A stretch of DNA of 64,000 bases from Methylacidiphilum kamchatkense Kam1 (GTDB lineage Bacteria > Verrucomicrobiota > Verrucomicrobiia > Methylacidiphilales > Methylacidiphilaceae): NCBI RefSeq assembly GCF_007475525.1, contig NZ_CP037899.1, forward strand, positions 496,001 to 560,000. Direction: 5' to 3'. The position numbers and the translations under genes are program-made. The notes under the pieces were generated by a model. That model searched no databases. It saw only the letters and a list, made by a program, of their open reading frames with translations, and had not been told where the DNA came from. Below, piece after piece: positions 28,970 to 38,307 of the stretch (positions are counted from its first letter, which is position 1; the number at the start of each line of letters is the position of its first letter).

Positions 28970-29131
28970 GTGCCTGTTAATCCAAAGAAAATGTTTTTTC
29001 TTCCTGAAAAGCAAGACCCCTTAGATCAAATTATTAAGCTATCCATTGAAAAAATAACACCTCCCATTTCTCTCAAAAAAAATATTCTTAAGGCTATCAG
29101 TGATGTAGAAGATAATGGTTCTCAAAAGTAA
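28970..29131 (+). CDS. Possible 53-residue small protein downstream of the sigma factor
   Basis: A GTG-started ORF of 53 codons, 75 bp after the ECF sigma gene and on the same strand, with an AAAGAAG site just upstream. The product has no Cys or membrane segment. It contains QDPLDQIIKLSIEKI and SLKKNILKAISDVED, an amphipathic-helix pattern. It might be a small sigma-associated regulator or the remnant of an anti-sigma gene. Support is positional only. Confidence 0.35.
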   Translation: MPVNPKKMFFLPEKQDPLDQIIKLSIEKITPPISLKKNILKAISDVEDNGSQK

Positions 29132-29657
29132 CACTATATATACTATACAATTATTAGATTATCCCTTTAATAGAGAACATCTTGTAAAAGGTTTGTTACA
29201 AATGTTAAATTTTTCCTAAGCTGTTGACTTCATTTATTTCTTTTTTATAGAGTAATGGAGAAGCTAAATGGCCTGTCTTTGTAATAAATTGGAAAGTACC
29301 TGCAATTTATATAGAGTGCTGTCAGTATAGCATTGCGACTCAAGAGTGGAGGTAGAATCTGCCTGCTTTAGCATCAGATAAGCATTGATTGGACTTTAAA
29401 TCAGGCCAACTTCTAAAAGCTAGTATTGGTGGAAGGGGGGGAGAATATAAGCAAGTTTGAGATAGGGAGGCTAGAGAGTCCTGCTTAATGATTCTTAATA
29501 CGAATTAAGATATAAGATGAAGGAGTCATTATTTTGGAGCTATGAGCCAGTCTCTTTCATAAGACTTCGGTAGACGATATATAGGGTGGACAGTTGGTTG
29601 TGGTATTACTACGTTGGCTGAAGGAAAGAAGCTAGATTCCAGTGTTGGTCAATCATC
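29132..29657. other. Non-coding stretch before the ParA-like gene
   Basis: About 525 bp without a supported ORF of useful length. AT-rich in the first 130 bp. It contains a G7 run near 29437-29443 and the short palindrome described separately. I see no transposase remnant that can be read, no tRNA and no clear terminator. Together with the lone ParA-like gene it resembles a small accessory insertion, but no boundaries or target repeats were found. Confidence 0.35.
29493..29510. repeat. Perfect 7-bp inverted repeat
   Basis: TCTTAAT (29493-29499) and ATTAAGA (29504-29510) flank the 4-nt spacer ACGA, about 150 bp upstream of the ParA-like gene. It is the size of a dimeric-repressor operator. 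There is no T tract, so a terminator role is unlikely. A palindrome this short can arise by chance in AT-rich DNA. Confidence 0.35.
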
Positions 29658-30371
29658 ATGCTTAAAAGTTATCTTTTCATGTCAATGGGTTCGAAAGGTG
29701 GAACAGGTAAGACCACTGCAATGCTGCTTATTGCTGATTGGTTGTTACTCAATGGAAAACGTGTGCAAGTGATTGAAGCGGATCTTGAAAATTCAGGGAA
29801 AGCGGGAGGCATTAGCCACTGGTTTAACGATTGCCTGAAGCTTGATATCCGAAGCCCTAGAGAATGTGATATGGTGATGGAGGCAGCTGCAGAAAATGAA
29901 TATACTATTATCGACTTGCCCGCTAATAGTGGGGCAGAAATTAAGCAATGGTGGAAAGAAGTAATCACTCCTGAAGTTCTTGTTGAACTCAAGGTGGACG
30001 TAATTGCAGTAGGTTCAATTACTCCATATCCGGGTTCAACAGGTGGCATTTTTGATTGGTCGGCTGTGCTTAAAGATAGTTGTAAGTATTTAATTGCTAA
30101 AAACATGATGCATGCAAAAATTCAAAATTTTAGTGATTATTATGACTCTAAAGCGGGACAGTTATTTAGAAAAAGCTTCTTTCCGTATGAAATTAAAATC
30201 TCTACGCTTTTGCAGGAAGCGATGCAGCAATTGGTAAAAACCGCTTTAAGGCCTTCTGCTGCAATAGAGGATAAATCAATCCCTCTTCTATTAAGACAAA
30301 GGATTAAAAACTGGTATCAATCAGTATTTGATCAATTGGAAGGTTTGAATATTTTCCGACATTTTTCTTGA
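29658..30371 (+). CDS. Lone ParA/CobQ-like P-loop ATPase
   Basis: 237 residues. The deviant Walker A SKGGTGKTTA lies at residues 12-21; a VIEADLENSG strand follows, like the Walker A' of MinD/ParA proteins, then EYTIIDLPANSGAEI as Walker B. The C-terminal half is helical and unfamiliar. It resembles plasmid-type StbB/TraL partition or transfer ATPases more than chromosomal Soj, which is present separately at 62226. No ParB, centromere-like repeat or relaxase is adjacent. It is probably the relic of a plasmid or integrated element, or an adapted positioning ATPase. Confidence 0.7.
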   Translation: MLKSYLFMSMGSKGGTGKTTAMLLIADWLLLNGKRVQVIEADLENSGKAGGISHWFNDCLKLDIRSPRECDMVMEAAAENEYTIIDLPANSGAEIKQWWKEVITPEVLVELKVDVIAVGSITPYPGSTGGIFDWSAVLKDSCKYLIAKNMMHAKIQNFSDYYDSKAGQLFRKSFFPYEIKISTLLQEAMQQLVKTALRPSAAIEDKSIPLLLRQRIKNWYQSVFDQLEGLNIFRHFS

Positions 30372-30438
30372 TGATTCAGTTTTTGAAAATCTATGAAAAA
30401 CGAATACACTTTCTACTAAGGTAAAAGAGGGGAGTCCA

Positions 30439-30858
30439 ATGAAACGTGCCCAGGTTTTGGTTTTCCTCTTGTTGTTTTTATTTCCTTTCTCTCTAATTGC
30501 CCAAAGAACTCATTGTGATTGCGATAAGAAAAAGATTGTAATAATTGTCAATGGAAAAGCATTGAATCCTACAGATCCTCAGGTTCAAGAGGGATTAAGG
30601 AGGCTTGAAGAGGAAATGGCGGCATTTGATAACTGGCAGGATACTCTTTGGAGGGATTTTTCTAGACTCGAAGCCTTTCTTTTGGATGAAGAAAGAGAAA
30701 TGATGAAAATTCAGCAACAGCTACTTGAGGATCTTGAAAAAACATTAGCTCCGCTTCGAGAAGTACAAAGAAATTATAAGAGATCTATGCCTTTACCTAG
30801 AGATAGAGAGTTGTCTTATCCTAAAAATGGTGCCATTTTAGTTTCTACCAACCATTGA
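30439..30858 (+). CDS. Secreted coiled-coil protein of unknown function
   Basis: 139 residues. A signal peptide (residues 1-~21: MKRAQVLVFLLLFLFPFSL, cut near AQR) is followed by HCDCDKKK, a short beta-strand (KIVIIVNGKAL), then ~70 residues of Glu/Leu-rich helix likely to form a coiled coil, and a basic end. A GAGGGGAG-type ribosome site precedes the ATG. The adjacent Cys pair (CDC) could bind metal or form a disulfide. No domain is recognised. Confidence 0.55.
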   Translation: MKRAQVLVFLLLFLFPFSLIAQRTHCDCDKKKIVIIVNGKALNPTDPQVQEGLRRLEEEMAAFDNWQDTLWRDFSRLEAFLLDEEREMMKIQQQLLEDLEKTLAPLREVQRNYKRSMPLPRDRELSYPKNGAILVSTNH

Positions 30859-30897
30859 TCTTCTTAGCTGTTTAAGCTCAAGAACATCTTCTTTCGT

Positions 30898-31953
30898 TTA
30901 AAATGGAGGCACTTTTTCTTCTTCCATCCATTTATGATATTCAATGAGAGGGAGATCACTGGGTCGAAGATAAAGAGACAAGCTGGAAGAAATAGGAGGT
31001 AGAAGCCAAGGCCTTTGGCTTTCAATGACGCGTTTGTCTTCTTCCATGATTTGTAATTGAATTTTTTCGTAGATAGGATCATGTGTAGGATCCTTATCGT
31101 AATTGCGAGCGATTTTCCAAAACATAAGGCTTTTATTATAGGCGATGGGAGATAGGAGTTGGATTAAAGCCCAAATTTCTCCTTTCCCGTTATCTTTGCG
31201 TAAGTGAACCCAATTAGGCCCAGCAGAAACTGTATAATGAACAGTGCTTAATTCCTCTTCTTTTGCAGTCAAAGATGTGCTGAATCCTGAAGATGGAGCT
31301 TTTTTTCTTTGAGAAACGCTAAAAGTGGAGAGGATATACCCCTTTTCCTTTATCACCTTGTGATCAGGAGACGCCGTTTGTGCTGGATGGCCAATGGTAG
31401 TAGGATGAACCCATGCAAAATGGGTATCATCAAGTTGGCCTAAAATAATGCGCTGTGGACTAGCTTTCCAAAGACATTCTTTCCATTTGCCGTTATCGAG
31501 CTGGTAAAATGAGCTATCTTCGAACTCAGTAAAATGTGGCAGCTCATATTTAGCCGTGGGCATAAGACAGACCCAGATCATTTCTAGAAATTCTTTGGCT
31601 GGATATCTATGGACGCAAGCAGCCTTCGGAATTGGTGCGCCTCGTCTAGAGGGAATCTCTATACAGCGACCTTCCTCATTATACAACCAGCCATGATAGG
31701 GACACCTTAAGAATCGACTCTCTTCTATTCTTCCTAGAGAAAGTGCTGCCCCCAAATGACGACATAAGTCATCGAAGGCAACAACTTTTCCATTTAGTCG
31801 AGCTAGCACAATACGTTTCCCTAACAATTCGATTCCCAACGGATTTTCAACTAATAAAGTAGAAGGACAGACAGGATTCCAATAAGCGGCCATCGAAGAA
31901 TAATAGGCTTCTATAGAAAGGGAATTATTGGGAGTATGCAAAGGCGGATCCAT
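30898..31953 (-). CDS. Rieske non-heme iron oxygenase, alpha subunit
   Basis: 351 residues. The N-terminal Rieske domain binds a 2Fe-2S cluster through Cys64-x-His66 and Cys84-x2-His87 (CRH and CPYH). The catalytic domain has DDTHFAWVHPTTIGHP (residues 175-190), with His178 and His183 placed as ligands of the mononuclear iron. The length and single-subunit layout fit the monooxygenase/O-demethylase branch (vanillate demethylase VanA-like). No reductase or ferredoxin partner is adjacent. The substrate cannot be deduced. Confidence 0.85.
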   Translation of the reverse strand: MDPPLHTPNNSLSIEAYYSSMAAYWNPVCPSTLLVENPLGIELLGKRIVLARLNGKVVAFDDLCRHLGAALSLGRIEESRFLRCPYHGWLYNEEGRCIEIPSRRGAPIPKAACVHRYPAKEFLEMIWVCLMPTAKYELPHFTEFEDSSFYQLDNGKWKECLWKASPQRIILGQLDDTHFAWVHPTTIGHPAQTASPDHKVIKEKGYILSTFSVSQRKKAPSSGFSTSLTAKEEELSTVHYTVSAGPNWVHLRKDNGKGEIWALIQLLSPIAYNKSLMFWKIARNYDKDPTHDPIYEKIQLQIMEEDKRVIESQRPWLLPPISSSLSLYLRPSDLPLIEYHKWMEEEKVPPF

Positions 31954-32150
31954 GGTCTTTACAGGAAAATTAATCTAATATTTGTTTCTCTTCCAATCGA
32001 AAGAAATTAATGGATAGGAGCTAATCAAAAATTTATTAAATGACTCTTTATTAAAAGATTTTCTCCTTTATTCATTAGGAACTTTTTCTTTGCAAGTCGG
32101 TTTCAATAGTTTGATTTTCTTTGATAATGAATCCATGGATCGATTGACTT

Positions 32151-32705
32151 ATGAAAATTTTTCTTAGAATCACCAAATATGTTCTCATTCTTCTTCCTTT
32201 TGTTTCTTTCTACGCCGCAAAAGCTTCCACCGAATACCTCCCTATTGATCCTCCAGAAATGAAAAAAGGCTCAGGAGGAAGAGTAATAAGGATAAAGAAA
32301 GTAGATGTGTGGCTAAGTGGTAGTCCAGCCATGCGGTATTGGATCAAGGGTGTGCTGCAGGATGAAAGAACGACGGATAATTGGACAAAAGTAAAAAAGG
32401 AAAAATGGGAGGCTATAAAAAAAGCCGTAGATAAGGCTAGAGACAAACATGCTGATGGAGTCATTCGAGTTTATTCGAAAGTTTTGACTGAGAAAAGACG
32501 AGAAACCTATTATGATTCTATGGGAGGCGGGTTTGGTTATGGGATGTTTGGCTATCCATTCGGCTTTGGGGATCCATTTTGGGGACCCATGATGTACCCG
32601 GGCTTTGGAATGGGTTATGGAGGACCTGTCGAATGTTCCTCACAGATAATCACCATTTATCATATTCGATCTAAATTTGATATTATCCATTATAATACTT
32701 ATTGA
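32151..32705 (+). CDS. Exported protein with a Gly/Tyr/Phe/Pro-rich segment
   Basis: 184 residues with a signal peptide (residues 1-~25, ending near YAAKA). A folded middle domain (~35-120) is rich in Lys and Trp. Then comes a low-complexity stretch of ~40 residues of Gly, Phe, Tyr, Pro and Met (GGGFGYGMFGYPFGFGDPF), ending with a short beta-strand tail. The segment recalls surface or cell-envelope linkers that self-associate. Its end overlaps the end of the convergent methyltransferase gene by 7 bp. Function unknown. Confidence 0.55.
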   Translation: MKIFLRITKYVLILLPFVSFYAAKASTEYLPIDPPEMKKGSGGRVIRIKKVDVWLSGSPAMRYWIKGVLQDERTTDNWTKVKKEKWEAIKKAVDKARDKHADGVIRVYSKVLTEKRRETYYDSMGGGFGYGMFGYPFGFGDPFWGPMMYPGFGMGYGGPVECSSQIITIYHIRSKFDIIHYNTY

Positions 32706-33646
32706 TCTTCTCTCATCGAGTTGTCGAAAAGCTTTTGAAACAAACGAATAGGCTTTGTTATTTTCCAACTCAATGAATTTTTGATTCTTTCGATTTCTTT
32801 TTCTTTTTCCACTAGCTTTTGTGCCAATTTTTCTTCTATGAGTTCTTCATTAGGTTCATTGGACCAAAAATTTTCTTTTTGGTCTGGAAAAGAGACCACC
32901 CCACCCAAAGCCTTCACTTCAGGAATAACTGTAGCTTCAATTCCAGCAACAACGGGTTCTCCAAGTTCATTTTCATGTTCATTAGCTTTGGTTATGACGC
33001 AAAGAGAATTGACAAATTCGATCTTATGAATTTGACCGAGTATCTCATTTTCAAATCGAATGCCATAGAGCTTTTCGAATCCTTTCAGCAATACATTTCT
33101 GGCTATTTTGACTTTCCAGTGTTGATAATTGATAATATCGATAAGCTTCTTAAAAAACCCAATAGAGGCGTAAGGATAAAATAGACCCCCTTCAAATTCT
33201 TGCCAGTAGCTACAATGCAAGTCTTCAATTAAATAAAGCCCATTGGGTGCAAGCTGTGGAAAATACAGTGCAAAATTCTTAATGATATCAGAAGTTTTAT
33301 GAGATCCATCATCAATGACGAGATGATAAGGGGAAGCTTCCTCGAGAATTCTATTTTTTGTCATTTCTTCGGTAGAATCACCAATGACAACCCGGATTCG
33401 GGGATCGGAAAAGTGTAAGTTTTTGCAATTAGGGTTGATATCGCAACCTACAATTCTGATCGCATTTTCAAAATATTTAGGCCAAATTTCAAGCGAACCT
33501 CCATTTTGTATTCCAATTTCCAATATGTTGATTGGCAACTGCTTATAGTTAGAAAAAATGGTATCGTAAAATTTAAGATAAGAACTCCATTTATGAGCTA
33601 CTTTCTCCTTGTGTTCCAAATAGAGCTGGAGAAGAGTCTTTTGCAT
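32699..33646 (-). CDS. SAM-dependent methyltransferase with C-terminal coiled coil
   Basis: 315 residues. LPINILEIGIQNGGSLEIW (~residues 37-55) is SAM motif I, followed by VGCDINPNC, VIGDSTEEM, and HLVIDDGSHKTSDI, the macrocin/cephalosporin-hydroxylase O-methyltransferase pattern. The C-terminal ~45 residues form a Glu/Lys-rich coiled coil ending NSLSWKITKPIRLF. That S-W-k-i-T-x-P-l-R tail is common on glycosyltransferases and methyltransferases that modify surface glycans. It probably methylates a sugar of a surface polysaccharide. Confidence 0.75.
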   Translation of the reverse strand: MQKTLLQLYLEHKEKVAHKWSSYLKFYDTIFSNYKQLPINILEIGIQNGGSLEIWPKYFENAIRIVGCDINPNCKNLHFSDPRIRVVIGDSTEEMTKNRILEEASPYHLVIDDGSHKTSDIIKNFALYFPQLAPNGLYLIEDLHCSYWQEFEGGLFYPYASIGFFKKLIDIINYQHWKVKIARNVLLKGFEKLYGIRFENEILGQIHKIEFVNSLCVITKANEHENELGEPVVAGIEATVIPEVKALGGVVSFPDQKENFWSNEPNEELIEEKLAQKLVEKEKEIERIKNSLSWKITKPIRLFQKLFDNSMREDQ

Positions 33647-33759
33647 GCTTATGAAATGTGGGTTTAATAGTCTTTAGCTTGGTAATTTATATTTTATGAA
33701 GTTCTTAAAATATAAAAATATATTAAAAAATTAAGGTGAAGAAAAAAAGTAGAATTGTT

Positions 33760-34981
33760 TTATTTTGAGCGAACTACAACAACCTTTGTGCCCTCGATTT
33801 TTGCTTCATCAGGTGGATTTAAAACGATTCGATCTTTGGGATCGACTCCTTTTAAAATTTCAGCTTTATAACCATCGTTATTCCCGACTTCGACTTTTTT
33901 CAAACGACAGATGTTATTTTCGTCTATGACTGTCACATAGTGTTGGCCATCCTTAATAAATAGAGAATTAACCGGGATGGTCCAAGGGGCAACGCTTGGG
34001 ACTTTTATCGAAACAATTACATAGAGCCCAGGAAGTAATTTCATCTCTGGGTTTTCCACATCGACTTCTGTCAGAAGGGTGCGTGAAGCTGTTTCTAGGC
34101 CATAAGAGGTTCTAACAACTTTTCCTAGATAGATTTTTCCTGCTTGTTCTGGAACAATAACTTCTGCCGTCATCCCTTCATTTATAGAAAAAGAGTAGGT
34201 TTGGGGAACAGCAATATATATCCTTAAAACGTCGATTTGAGCAATTCGATAGAGCTGTTTATGGGCGCCTTGAACTGCCTCATTTTGTCCAGCAACAAGC
34301 GTTCCAATATCGATGTTCCTTGCGGTGATTACTCCATCAAAAGGAGCGGTAACTTTTTCAAAACTCTGCCATTGCAAAAGCTTGTCCAGCTCTGCAAGGG
34401 CTGCTTCATATCCAGTTCTCTGTTCGTCATATTCTTGAGCGGATACAGCTCTGCTTTTCGCAAGGTTTTTCCATCTTTCATAACTAATTCTGGCGATTTC
34501 GGCTTTAGCTCGAGCATGTTCCACCTCCTTATCTACTTCAGGAGCATCGATTTCACAAAGAAGCTGTCCAGTTTTGACTTTATCTCCGATATCTACATAC
34601 CATTTTTTAATGTACCCGTTGACTCTTGCCCAAATCGGAGTTTCATAAAATCCTTGAGTTGTGCCAGGTAATGTCAACGATATAAAAGGTTTAGTTTTTT
34701 CAGGCTGAACTACCTGCACATAGATGAGTTGGGATTCATGTAGAGCCGATTGGAGTTCAAACCAGTTTAAAATTCTTTGAATCAAAGAAAGAATTAGGAG
34801 TAAAAAAGGACTCCTCCTAAAATAAAAAGGGGATTTTTCTTTTTCGAGGCTCTTAAAACCCTTGCTCCTTTTTCTTTTAAAAAGAAGGCTACGGAAGAAA
34901 AAAAAGAACTTTTCTTGTTTTGGGCAGGAAGCACTTCCTTATCGTCATTCCTAAGGTTTTTTTTACCTTAATAATACCCAT
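33760..34981 (-). CDS. RND efflux periplasmic adaptor (membrane fusion protein), N-terminus frameshifted
   Basis: The readable part (34785-33760, 341 aa) holds the lipoyl half-motifs (VNGYIKKWYVDIGDKVKTGQ with LLCEIDAP, and FDGVITARNIDIGTLV), the alpha-hairpin and the beta-barrel of an HlyD-type adaptor. The anchor lies upstream. The ATG at 34981 has GGAG at 34994-34991, directly after the permease stop. Adding one base to T8 34957-34964 and one to A6 34802-34807 gives one frame: a basic cytoplasmic tail of ~50 residues, then the membrane anchor FILGGVLFLLLILSL, fused to the known part. It links the permease to an outer-membrane channel, which is not encoded nearby. Confidence 0.85.
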
Positions 34982-34994
34982 TGGCTCTTACTCC

Positions 34995-37900
34995 TTATTT
35001 TTTCCCTTGCCGGATAGTTGTAAACATGGAAGGAACAAAAAAGAGAGTTCCCAATGTTCCTATCAGCAGTCCACCAATCACGGCCCTGCCTAACGGCATG
35101 TATTGTTCCCCACCTTCAGTCAATCCCAGGGACATAGGCAGCATGCCAATAATCATGGCTGTAGCGGTCATCAATATGGGTCTAAATCGAATGGTTCCGG
35201 CTTCAATCGATGCTTCAAGAGGACCTAATCCTTCCCTGAGCCTTTGATTTGCGAAAGTAATTAAAAGAATGCTGTTGGAACTTGTAACTCCTATAGCCAT
35301 TAAAATGCCCATAAGAGAAGGAACATTAAATGTTGTGCGAGTAAGGAAAAGCATCCATAAAACCCCACAGGCAGCAATGGGTAATCCTGTTAGGATTATG
35401 AAGGGTTCTCGCCATGACTGAAAATTGATCACCATCAAAAGATAGACTAGAATGATAGCAAAAACTATCCCAAATCCCAATTGCTGAAAGGCACTATTCA
35501 TGCTAGTAACTTGTCCACTAACATTGATCCGATAGAGTGGGGGCAGTTTTTTTCTTAATGGTTCAAGTTTTTTTTCAATGGCGGCAGCTACAGAGCCTAA
35601 ATCCCTGTCTTGGACATTGCATAAGATGTCAAAGACTGGTTTCATTGTGGAGTGGCTTATCATTGCAGGTTCTAGTGTGTGGGTTAGGCTAACAACGTTT
35701 GCCAAGAGTTCGGGATTCAAAACATTGCCAAGAAGTGTTTGTGTTGATTCGACTGAAGGTGAGCTACCAACCAAAAACGGCGTTGTAATGGAAGTAAGTG
35801 GGATGTTTAACAAGTCATTGATAGAGTTAAATTTTAATTGTGGACTAAAAGTTAAGAGGGGATAATTTATGGTTGTTTTGGGATCCGGCCAGTAAGTAGG
35901 CCTAACCATATAACTACTTGATAATTGGTTAAGAACGTTGTTAGCGATATGGACTTGAAACAAACCCATTTCTATAGCCCTTACTTTATCCACTTCAAGA
36001 TGAAGAGTCGGGTAATCGAACCGTTGGTGAATGTGAGCATCAGCAATGCCTGGAATTTTTCTAATGGCTGAAAGAGATTTGACGGCAAATTCAGCAGTAA
36101 GCTTCTCATCGGTTCCAATAACTTGAACATCAATTGGAGCAGGTGTTCCAAAATTGAGCACTTGATTGACCATATCTGCAGGCTGGAAAAAGAAAACACA
36201 ATCTGGAAATTCTTTTCTTAGCGTTTTCCTGAGTTTCTTCACATAGAATGCTGTAGGTCGGTGTTTTTCTTTTAGATTGATCATGATTTCCCCATCGAAA
36301 GAGCCCTGATTCATCGAATCAGACATGGCTAGAGTCGCCATAAAATAGATTGGTATTCCTATATTATCGACGATCGTTTCCAATTCAGTCGGAGGGATGA
36401 TTTTTTTTATTGTTGCTTCTATCCTTGAGAAGTATTCTTCAGTCTTTTCAAGACGGGTTCCTGTTGGAGTGTAGACATGGAGCCGCATGATTCCTGCATC
36501 AACTGTGGGAAAGAAATCTCGGCCAATAAAGGGGAAGGTTAGCAAGCTTGAAATAATGAAAAAGGAAACCCCAAAATAAAATTTCTTTCTATTCGTTAAG
36601 ACGGCTCTAAGGGCTTTTGAATAGGCAGCTCGGGCCCTTTCAAAGTTGTTATAGAAAGAACTTTGTATTTTATAAAAAAAGGAAAAAAATTGATCGGTTT
36701 TCCTTCCTTCATCAGGCTTGGATTCTAGCAAAAGTATCATGGTTGTGACAAGAGAACGTGAAAGGACATAGGAAAAAAGAAGGGAAAGAACTACTGCTAA
36801 GGCCATTGGAATGAAAAGGAATCGAGGAGGACCTTCCAAAAAGATTACTGAGGTAAATACGATAGAGATAGACAACGTGGCTACAAATGCAGGAAGAGCT
36901 ATTTGTTGGGAGCCGTCCATGATCGATTGTAATGGAGGCTTCCCCAATTCTTTGTTTCTATGAATATTTTCGACAGCGACTGTGGCATCGTCTACGAGTA
37001 TGCCCACAGATAAAGCCAATCCCCCAAGCGTCATTAAGTTTAGAGTGTAGCCAAAGAGTTTGAGCAAGAACAAAGCAGTAAAAATACAGAGTGGAATCGA
37101 AGTTAAAACCACAAAAGTACTCCGGGGACTGCGTAGGAAAAGCAATATCATAAGACCTGTGAGTAGAGCGGCTGAGGATGCTTCAAAGACCACTCCTTTT
37201 ATAGCAGCACGCACAAATACAGATTGGTCGAATAGTTCTTGAATTCTTTTGTCAGGATTAGCTTTACGGATTTCCGGTAGAAGAGATTTTATTTGATCGA
37301 CTATTTGGATAGTCGAAGCTCCCATGGTTTTGAGTGTGGTCATGAGGATCCCATGAACACCATTTAATCTGACGAGGTTAACTTGAGGCACTCCTCCATC
37401 ATGAACTGTCCCAACATCTCGAAAATAAATAATTCGATCGTTAATATTTTTCCGAACATAGGCAACATTGGGATCATAGACGCGCTTGATTGGGAAATCA
37501 TTTATTTCAAAAAGGTTTTTGGGGACATTATTTAATGTGACAAAATAGTCCCTATCCCCTATTTTTACATCCCCGGAAGGATAATTAAGAACTTGTCCAA
37601 CCAAGGCATCTAAAGCATCTTGAGCGGAGACACCTCTAGCAATAAGCTGATTGGTATCTAAATCCACTGTCATCCATCTGACCTTACCTCCCCATGGAGG
37701 AGGAAACATCGTTCCTTTTACAGATAACAGATCCCTGCGAAGCTGCCAAATAGTATAATCATACAGAGCTGATTCGGAAAGAGAAGAACTAGAGACGGCA
37801 ATTTGAAGCACGGGAACCGATGAAGCATTAAACCGAAAGATAAGAGGTGGAGTCGTACCAGGCGGCATTCTTTTAATAATGGGCTGTAGGACCGCCGTAA

Positions 37901-38225
37901 TTTCTGCTACCGCCATGGAGATATCGACATAGGGCTGAAAGTAAATTTTGCTGACAGAAAAACCAAAATAAACATTAGAATCGATACGTTTGACCCCATC
38001 AACGTAATTGGCGATCTGATAGTCGCTGAATGTAGTGATATAATTAGTCATATCGGTAGGAACTAGTCCCAGATATTGCCAAGTGACTACAACAACAGGA
38101 ATATTAATTTCAGGGAATATATCGGTAGGGGTCGTTTTTATCGTAAAAAAACCAAGGAAAAAAATAAGAATGGCCATGACCCCAATGGTATAAGGCTTCT
38201 TTAGGGATAGTTTTACAAGCCACAT
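34995..38225 (-). CDS. RND-superfamily efflux permease
   Basis: 1076 residues, the normal size for an inner-membrane proton-driven AcrB/CusA-type pump. A first membrane helix near residue 15 is followed by TTPTDIFPEINIPVV. TM4 carries GGLALSVGILVDDATVAVEN with the paired Asp of the proton relay, followed by a second repeat. It is transcribed first, and the adaptor gene starts 14 bp after its stop. No metal-specific Met triad can be confirmed, so the substrate class (drug, lipid or metal) stays open. Confidence 0.92.
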   Translation of the reverse strand: MWLVKLSLKKPYTIGVMAILIFFLGFFTIKTTPTDIFPEINIPVVVVTWQYLGLVPTDMTNYITTFSDYQIANYVDGVKRIDSNVYFGFSVSKIYFQPYVDISMAVAEITAVLQPIIKRMPPGTTPPLIFRFNASSVPVLQIAVSSSSLSESALYDYTIWQLRRDLLSVKGTMFPPPWGGKVRWMTVDLDTNQLIARGVSAQDALDALVGQVLNYPSGDVKIGDRDYFVTLNNVPKNLFEINDFPIKRVYDPNVAYVRKNINDRIIYFRDVGTVHDGGVPQVNLVRLNGVHGILMTTLKTMGASTIQIVDQIKSLLPEIRKANPDKRIQELFDQSVFVRAAIKGVVFEASSAALLTGLMILLFLRSPRSTFVVLTSIPLCIFTALFLLKLFGYTLNLMTLGGLALSVGILVDDATVAVENIHRNKELGKPPLQSIMDGSQQIALPAFVATLSISIVFTSVIFLEGPPRFLFIPMALAVVLSLLFSYVLSRSLVTTMILLLESKPDEGRKTDQFFSFFYKIQSSFYNNFERARAAYSKALRAVLTNRKKFYFGVSFFIISSLLTFPFIGRDFFPTVDAGIMRLHVYTPTGTRLEKTEEYFSRIEATIKKIIPPTELETIVDNIGIPIYFMATLAMSDSMNQGSFDGEIMINLKEKHRPTAFYVKKLRKTLRKEFPDCVFFFQPADMVNQVLNFGTPAPIDVQVIGTDEKLTAEFAVKSLSAIRKIPGIADAHIHQRFDYPTLHLEVDKVRAIEMGLFQVHIANNVLNQLSSSYMVRPTYWPDPKTTINYPLLTFSPQLKFNSINDLLNIPLTSITTPFLVGSSPSVESTQTLLGNVLNPELLANVVSLTHTLEPAMISHSTMKPVFDILCNVQDRDLGSVAAAIEKKLEPLRKKLPPLYRINVSGQVTSMNSAFQQLGFGIVFAIILVYLLMVINFQSWREPFIILTGLPIAACGVLWMLFLTRTTFNVPSLMGILMAIGVTSSNSILLITFANQRLREGLGPLEASIEAGTIRFRPILMTATAMIIGMLPMSLGLTEGGEQYMPLGRAVIGGLLIGTLGTLFFVPSMFTTIRQGKK

Positions 38226-38307
38226 ATAGTTTTAAGAACGCGTTTTTTCGTTTCTTATTTATAAAGAAATAAAAGAAATAAAGCAAAAAATCTTATGTTC
38301 ATAGATT

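Noticed and set aside
29669-30106. Minus-strand ORF of 145 codons
   Set aside because: Shadow of the ParA-like gene: the plus frame holds Walker motifs and the antisense frame none.
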